64,000 nucleotides of DNA from Thecaphora thlaspeos (taxonomy: Eukaryota; Basidiomycota; Ustilaginomycetes; Urocystidales; Glomosporiaceae). The stretch is taken from assembly GCA_900291925.1 (NCBI GenBank), contig UWYS01000012.1:372001-436000 (forward strand). Reading direction: 5' to 3'. The notes beneath the pieces are model-generated. The model was given only the letters and a program-made list of their open reading frames with translations. It was not told the DNA's origin and searched no databases. A program made the translations under genes and the position numbers. Shown here in pieces: positions 58,909 to 64,000 of this stretch (positions are counted from its first letter, which is position 1; each line of letters begins with the position of its first letter).

Positions 58909-61900
58909 TACAGTACCAGAGTGAATGCTTCATTCTTTCCCGTCTCTCCTTGTTCCCGCCTCGCCTCGCAAGCTGCGCCTCCTCTCATCGCCGTGGTGCA
59001 TACATGTACAGTACAGAACATACAGTATCTCAGAGTGTTACATCTGTTCAGCGAATGGTCGTAAGAACGCCAGGGAGCAAGCGGCAGCAATTGGCCGTTT
59101 GGACGTGAAGAAGCGTGGTGGGACGGGGGTCTGCTTGGCGTGTGCCCTCGCACTGCGGAGCGCTCGCGGTGGATACTGTACCCGTGTGGCGGTCGCGCCG
59201 TCTGGATGCTGCCGCCACCAAGAGCAGTGATAAGTATCGACAGGCTGCGCTCTTTGTTGGCGATAATGTGCAACTACGGAGCAGGTTAGTAACCATGCAA
59301 CGGAAAGCTCCCGGGCGTCGTCAGTTGAACTCGACTCCGTTGATCCCGATGTGTGCGATCTTCGGCAGCGATCCAGTTCGAAAGTCAGCTCGTTCGTCTC
59401 ACCACGTACGGATATCGAGGTGATTCTTTCTCGCCTTGACTGAATAACGGCAGTAAGGTGCGGCGATAAGCTGTACTTGCCGAAGGTACTGTAGCTAAGT
59501 GGTTAGTCACAGATCGGCGGTGCTGTGAGCGAGTCTTGTACTTACTTACATACATATCGTACGTGTCTCGGCGGGTCAGTCGTCTTTCAATGCCTTGATG
59601 GGGCGAGGCATCGAGATCGGCGCAGCGCAGAGCATGGTCGAAAAGAAGCCACGCAGGCAGGGTGGACCGGCCGGCCGTCCGGGATGTACCGGTCTAACTA
59701 CTTGTGACTTTCTATACAGTACTCTGACGGATTGTGCATGTGAGAGCGGATGTTGCCATCGCGCGACAGAGTAGTTACAGACCTGGAGCTGGAAGTGCCT
59801 TCCTACACACAAAACGTCTTGGATTGAACGGATGTATTTGCAATACAGAGTACATACTGTAGGCACACTCTTTGCGCGAATTACCGGGGCTCCGCGGACA
59901 GATCGGGCCACATCAAAATATGTGTAACTGTTTTTTTACAGTACATTTGTGTAAACTCGTGTCTGCCACTCCCTTGGGCCGGGCGGCTGATGTTTGCTTG
60001 ATCTTGTTCTGCTCCCTGATGATTTTCCGGAGAACGCGGGTCCTAGCACTCGATCTGCTCATGGCGCCTCGGCGAAGCACGGCGTCTTAATTTGGCCTTT
60101 CGATCATGCCACGAGCACGGGGAGGGGCCGGTGCGTTCCCTGGCGGTGGAGCGCCCCAAAGGTTACTTCCGTTCCATATGTAGATGGTCGCGTGGCCTCG
60201 TGGCAAAGAGGCCAGACACCCTCGACGGTCGGCGATCTCATCGCCATGTAATGTTTTCCAATCCGTCGCATCGCCACGAGGAAGCGAGCGAACCACCAGG
60301 CGAGTGGCGTTGGGCCGGATCTCGACACGGTGGCGGAGTACTGTAGCAAGGCCTTTCCTCGCGAGGCTTGTACTTACATACAATGGACAGCGTAAAAATA
60401 GCATTGATCTATCCTTCCTCGCACGTCCGACGTCGTGAGCGGCGCATCGCGGACAGAGGCTAGACAAAGGATGCACCCTTGGCGAGCATCTCGAGCATCT
60501 CTTTGTCCATCAAGGCTTTCGTGGTGGCGAAAGGAAACAACTCGAGGCGGCTGGAGAGTTTTGCCGAGCGAATCCTTAGTCCACATACAGTACGACAAAA
60601 CAAAGATAAGGGAGACAATTTTCGCCTGCAGCGTCGTCCCCAGCTGACCCGGCACCAATTATATTACTTTACAAGTAGATGGCCACCGGGGAAACGTCTT
60701 TGGCGCTCGCCTGCAGCCACTACACTTGCAGTCGCTGCTGCTGGGCGCAGAAGCCTTTGTCCTTGTTCTCTCGAGGGCGGAGGAGCGCTAGCCGATGTGC
60801 TGGACAGGAGGGACAGGGGATGCTGAGGAGTGGCAGGGGGGAACGGAACGCGCGCTGCTCCGAGCCCATCATGTTGCCCCGAACAGCCGATGATCCGATG
60901 TCCCCCAAGCAGGTCTTCGCCTAGTGCAGCCTCGTGGCGTCTCGGCGAATACCGGCTCTTTTTGCTCGCAAAAGGACGCAAGAGCAGTGAACCAGACCAC
61001 TTCGGTTCTGCCGGCCGACGACCCGACAGGGCAGCTAGTTTAGGGCTGACAATCCTTTGCTACAGTATGTAGTACGTATGTATAGTACTGTGGTCGCCCG
61101 GTTACGTGCTGCATATCGCGTGCGATCCATCGAATGGCCGTCGGTCCAGAGCTTTCCGCCGTCAAGTTGTAGATCATCTTTCAAAAAAGAGCAAGGGCAA
61201 TCGGCGGTATGCGATGCCGGCGCTAACTACATACTGTATCCTCTCTGGATAAGTGCGACAATGATGCAATCTCTGGTACGTTCGTCTGAGTCTGGTTAAC
61301 TATACCGTGGATTGGGACCGAGTCCGAGGTGCTAGATCGGAAGGCGCGGGCCGACGGTAAACAAAGTTCGGATCGCTTGCCGTGCAAAGCACAACAGCCG
61401 CCCTCGTCCCCCCCTTAAGTTATCCCCTTTCGAGATCCTCGCCTCGTTGAGCTGCGGCAGTCGTCACGGCTCCGCCCGTCGGAAGGAGAGCTGATGATGC
61501 CGAAAGACCACGCGGTCGTTTCGGTACGTATGTACATACTGTAATCGAATGGTGCAGCTCCGACTTCAGTTGCAGCGTTTCGCCGACAGTCTGGCAGGCT
61601 GGCTGAATTGGGAGCTTCTCGCATGAAAGGACACATGGTTGGCTTGTCCCGTTTCTGTATGTATGTAAGTAACACCATGCAACGTGGCCAGCCCAGGTTT
61701 CAGCGACATTGCTGTTCTGTACAGTGTATGTACATCAAAGAGGCCGAACCATCCCCCACCTCACCCCTTTTTCACGCCGTGACTTTGCTAGTGGGCGTCC
61801 GCCCTTGCCGCACAGCTGTCAGTGGTGGCGATGAGATGCCAGTTGTGACGCAACGGTGTCATTTCCCTTGGGCTTACCCATCGAAGGCGAACTAGTTAAG

Positions 61901-62756
61901 TAAACTGTAAAAGGAACGCCCGCCTCACCGGCCGCCGCCTCTCTTTTGCTCTGTTTACATATCTGTAGGTGCCGAGGGACAGAAAAGGAAGAACATGAAA
62001 CAAAGTCTCTGGCTGCCAGGTGTTCTTGCCATGTGCCGCGCTTCTCACGCCGACCCCCCCCCCCCCACCCCCCCATTATGCCTAGATGCCTAGATGCGAT
62101 CTTTGTCGAGCACATCTCGTCACGGCGTCTTCCCGTTAAGCGGTACAGACAGTTGGCGGCCGCGGGTTAGTTGGCGCCAGAAGCTTCCTGGCTTTGACAA
62201 ACGGTACGGTGTGGTGTATGTACTTGCTCATCTTGCGTGCCTTCCCTTTCCACCATGTTTGGCCCGAGGCAAGCCTCGCTCGCATGGCAATTCATATCGA
62301 CGCGGCGGGTCATCATCCCAGGTCCAGTACAGTAGCTGGATATACTCTTCACAGCAGCAGATGCCTCGTAAATAACATATCAAACATTCTCAAAAAAACG
62401 GACAAAAAGGCAGATGTGTCAAGGCTCCTGGGATGGCTCGTCATATCTCTTGATACAGTAGAAGAGCATAAGTACATAGACGTGCCTTGTGTTGATAGAG
62501 TAGTCATGTTAGTCAGTACTTACCCGTTTGACAGTCATCGCCGGCGGCGACTATACAGTACTCTACAAGGTATGTAGTGGGCGTCAGGGGTGCCTCGCAG
62601 CAGGAACGCCGTGATTCTCTGGCAACGACCTTCCCTGCTCAGTGACCGCGATCCATGTAAAAGCAAACGGCGGCGGATGCAGCCGGAGCCGCCGTCTTTG
62701 TTGGCATTTCGGCATGGCCCATCATTGCCACGATACATATGTACGTATGTACTGTA
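58909..62756. repeat. Dispersed TACAGTA/TACTGTA heptamer cluster, at least 16 copies
   Basis: Exact copies were counted by eye, starting at 58909, 59007, 59021, 59487(r), 59715, 59855(r), 59937, 60339(r), 60586, 61061, 61232(r), 61537(r), 62328, 62454, 62554 and 62750(r), where r is the reverse complement. Four of them extend to TACAGTATGT (59855, 61061, 61232, 61537), and several to TACAGTAC. Two (59715, 62554) share the 14-mer CTATACAGTACTCT. A given heptamer is expected about once per 8 kb on either strand in random sequence of even composition, so the enrichment is large. Confidence 0.8.
62054..62074. repeat. Poly-C homopolymer tract
   Basis: Thirteen C, one A, then seven C in non-coding DNA. 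A simple repeat prone to sequencing error. Confidence 0.85.
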
Positions 62757-63789
62757 GAAGCCAGTCTTTCGCAGAACAAGGGAACCAGATTGGCTGTGGG
62801 AATCCTCGGTAGAGAAAAGTGTATTTCGGTCCCACCTTGATATGCGTGGCGGCCGGCGAAAGAAGGAGCCTTCGGCAAGGCTATTTGACGAGCACAATGG
62901 CATCGGAAAACTTGCCTTCCGCACCCTCAGTGGTTGCGGTCGGGAATCGTGGTTTCACAATGGCGGCCACGAGGCGGTGCCTTGTATGCTCTCGAACCAG
63001 GTGTGTTGGGTCCAATCACGTTGTCCACACCTTCCGAGACGCTACAGTCTTACATATGTTTTCCATGCCAGCAAGTTTGTTGTGACTACCATACATTTAC
63101 GGTGGCCAGAGCTGGAGGCAGAGCGGCGAGTTGATGAAGAAGAAGCGGCAGATGACAGAGCACTTGTCGAAGTACCTTTTTGGTGCTGAGCAGCGGTTCT
63201 GCACTCTACCGAGATTGGGCTCGGCTTCATGGCGCTCCCTCTTGTCCGGGGAGCAGGCATCGCTTTGCTAGCTGGTCCCGTGGTTCGGCCCCGAGTGTAT
63301 AATCACCACGGTCGCGACATAGCGACGTCTCCCAGGTCTGCACCTAGGTCTCATGAGACTGGCCGCCAACTTATGTACGTACGCGCATCGTCCAGGTCTC
63401 CGAGCGACCTCGTTCGGCCTGGCAAAGCAAAGCCAAGAGGCAGGCCTGAGGTAGGTCCACATGTGCACTTACTCGGGGCGTGTATCAGGGCAAGAGGAAA
63501 GTTGCTGCTCCGCGTGGGCGTCTTGGACTTTGCAAGGCTCGGAGCCGGGACGATGCGAGGCGCCACTGTTGCTTACGTGATCCTTACGGGCGGGCGCAGA
63601 TTTTTGCTCTGGCCTCGCTCCGGGCGAGCATCGAAAATTCGGAAGATCTGGTCATGGCTTGCTGGCCCTGCCCTGCTATCCATCGCTCCCCGCTTCTCCA
63701 CCTCACCAGCGACCGTCCTTGCATCACCACGCTCCCAATCCCTCCGATACCCTTCAGCTTCATCCTCATCGCAACCAACCAAGAACGAG

Positions 63790-64000
63790 ATGGCCTCCGT
63801 GTATCGACAGGCCTCCAAGAGCGCGGGACTTGCCAACAAAGGAAAAAGAAAGGCCGACGATGGATCCGCTTCTGCCGCCGGTGTAAACGACATCGTCGAG
63901 GCCGGCACCGTCGGCATCAGGCGCAACAAGCAGCGTGTCCTGATGCTGCCGTCCCGCGGCGTCACTTCGCGGATGAGGCACCTGATCAACGACCTCGAGA
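63790..64000 (+). CDS. BRX1: Ribosome biogenesis protein Brx1, N-terminal part (3' end outside window)
   Basis: The first 70 residues are visible. MASVYRQASKSAG resembles the yeast start MSSIYK, and the Brix domain begins with NKQRVLMLPSRGVTSRMRHL followed by INDLE. The family consensus at this point is KQR-x-L-SSRG-x-x-x-RxRHLxxDL. Brx1 acts with Ebp2 in early 60S pre-ribosome assembly in the nucleolus. The frame stays open for about 45 codons upstream of the ATG but without another ATG, so 63790 is taken as the start. The gene continues past the window. Confidence 0.85.
   Translation, partial: MASVYRQASKSAGLANKGKRKADDGSASAAGVNDIVEAGTVGIRRNKQRVLMLPSRGVTSRMRHLINDLE

Larger units (their letters stand above)
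57607..63789. other. 6.2-kb gene-empty region between the HSF-domain gene and BRX1
   Basis: No protein that I recognise and no spliced gene could be assembled here on either strand; open frames are short. The base composition from about 58.7 to 63.4 kb is visibly less GC-rich than the flanking genes. The stretch is studded with TACAGTA, TACATA and TATGTA words (next entry). It lies between two divergent genes, so part of it should be the promoter of each. No terminal inverted repeats, reverse transcriptase or transposase remnants were seen. Confidence 0.6.

Noticed and set aside
57607..63789. Transposon or CRISPR-like array in the gene-empty region
   Set aside because: No long direct or inverted repeats, no regular spacing and no mobile-element protein fragments were found; the repeated words are only 7-14 bases long and irregularly spaced.
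63573..63989. Minus-strand open frame of 138 codons at the right edge
   Set aside because: It is the antisense shadow of BRX1 and its leader, with no recognisable domain.

Overview
This is nuclear DNA of a GC-rich fungus. It carries many multidomain eukaryotic genes, most with zero to three introns of about 90-125 bp bounded by GTRAGT-like donors and CAG/TAG acceptors. There are no operons, and no bacterial-style ribosome sites were seen. Gene content (ferrichrome-type NRPS ending in repeated T-C units, SMG6-type PIN nuclease, Gcn5, fused folate enzyme Fol1, HSF-type regulator) and codon composition point to a basidiomycete, most likely a smut-lineage yeast or fungus (Ustilaginomycotina). That placement is inference. 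I could not run any search.

Layout, left to right: the 3' two-thirds of a siderophore NRPS (+, 2-7271); a clathrin adaptor AP180 (-, 7457-10448); the histone acetyltransferase Gcn5 (-, 10980-13404); an unrecognised membrane protein (+, 13814-14797); formate dehydrogenase with an apparent frameshift (-, 14969-16448); a 94-residue small protein (+, 18228-18627); a Fun30/SMARCAD1 remodeller (+, 19326-22767); an ER TPR-J protein like DNAJC3/P58IPK (+, 23548-25440); an SMG6/EST1-type nuclease (-, 25776-30133); the trifunctional folate enzyme Fol1 (+, 31238-33901); a full-size ABCB transporter (-, 34057-39222); a leucine-rich-repeat protein (-, 41111-44909); mitochondrial EF-Ts (+, 45168-46643); threonine dehydratase Ilv1 (-, 47321-49446); a nucleolar GTPase of the GNL3/Nug1 type (+, 49685-52300); mitochondrial tyrosyl-tRNA synthetase (+, 52627-54658); an HSF-domain transcription factor (-, 55064-57606); and, after a 6.2-kb stretch with no recognisable gene, the start of the ribosome biogenesis factor Brx1 (+, 63790 onward).

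Most genes are ordinary housekeeping genes with no shared pathway. Three themes recur: mitochondrial function (FDH with a presequence, EF-Ts, TyrRS, Ilv1, probably Fol1), ribosome assembly (GNL3-like, Brx1) and RNA or chromatin control (SMG6, Gcn5, Fun30). The most unusual signals are: (1) the gene-empty 57.6-63.8 kb region, seeded with at least 16 copies of the heptamer TACAGTA/TACTGTA; (2) a five-copy degenerate minisatellite between tsf1 and ilv1; (3) an AP180 tail carrying 13 LxxQxTG motifs, the consensus of Ark/Prk endocytic kinases; (4) a PCAF_N-like Cys/His segment at the N-terminus of Gcn5; and (5) the frameshift in the formate dehydrogenase gene. No CRISPR, prophage, insertion sequence, rRNA or convincing tRNA was seen. 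Exon joins were made by hand from splice signals and family alignment from memory, so individual junctions may be off.
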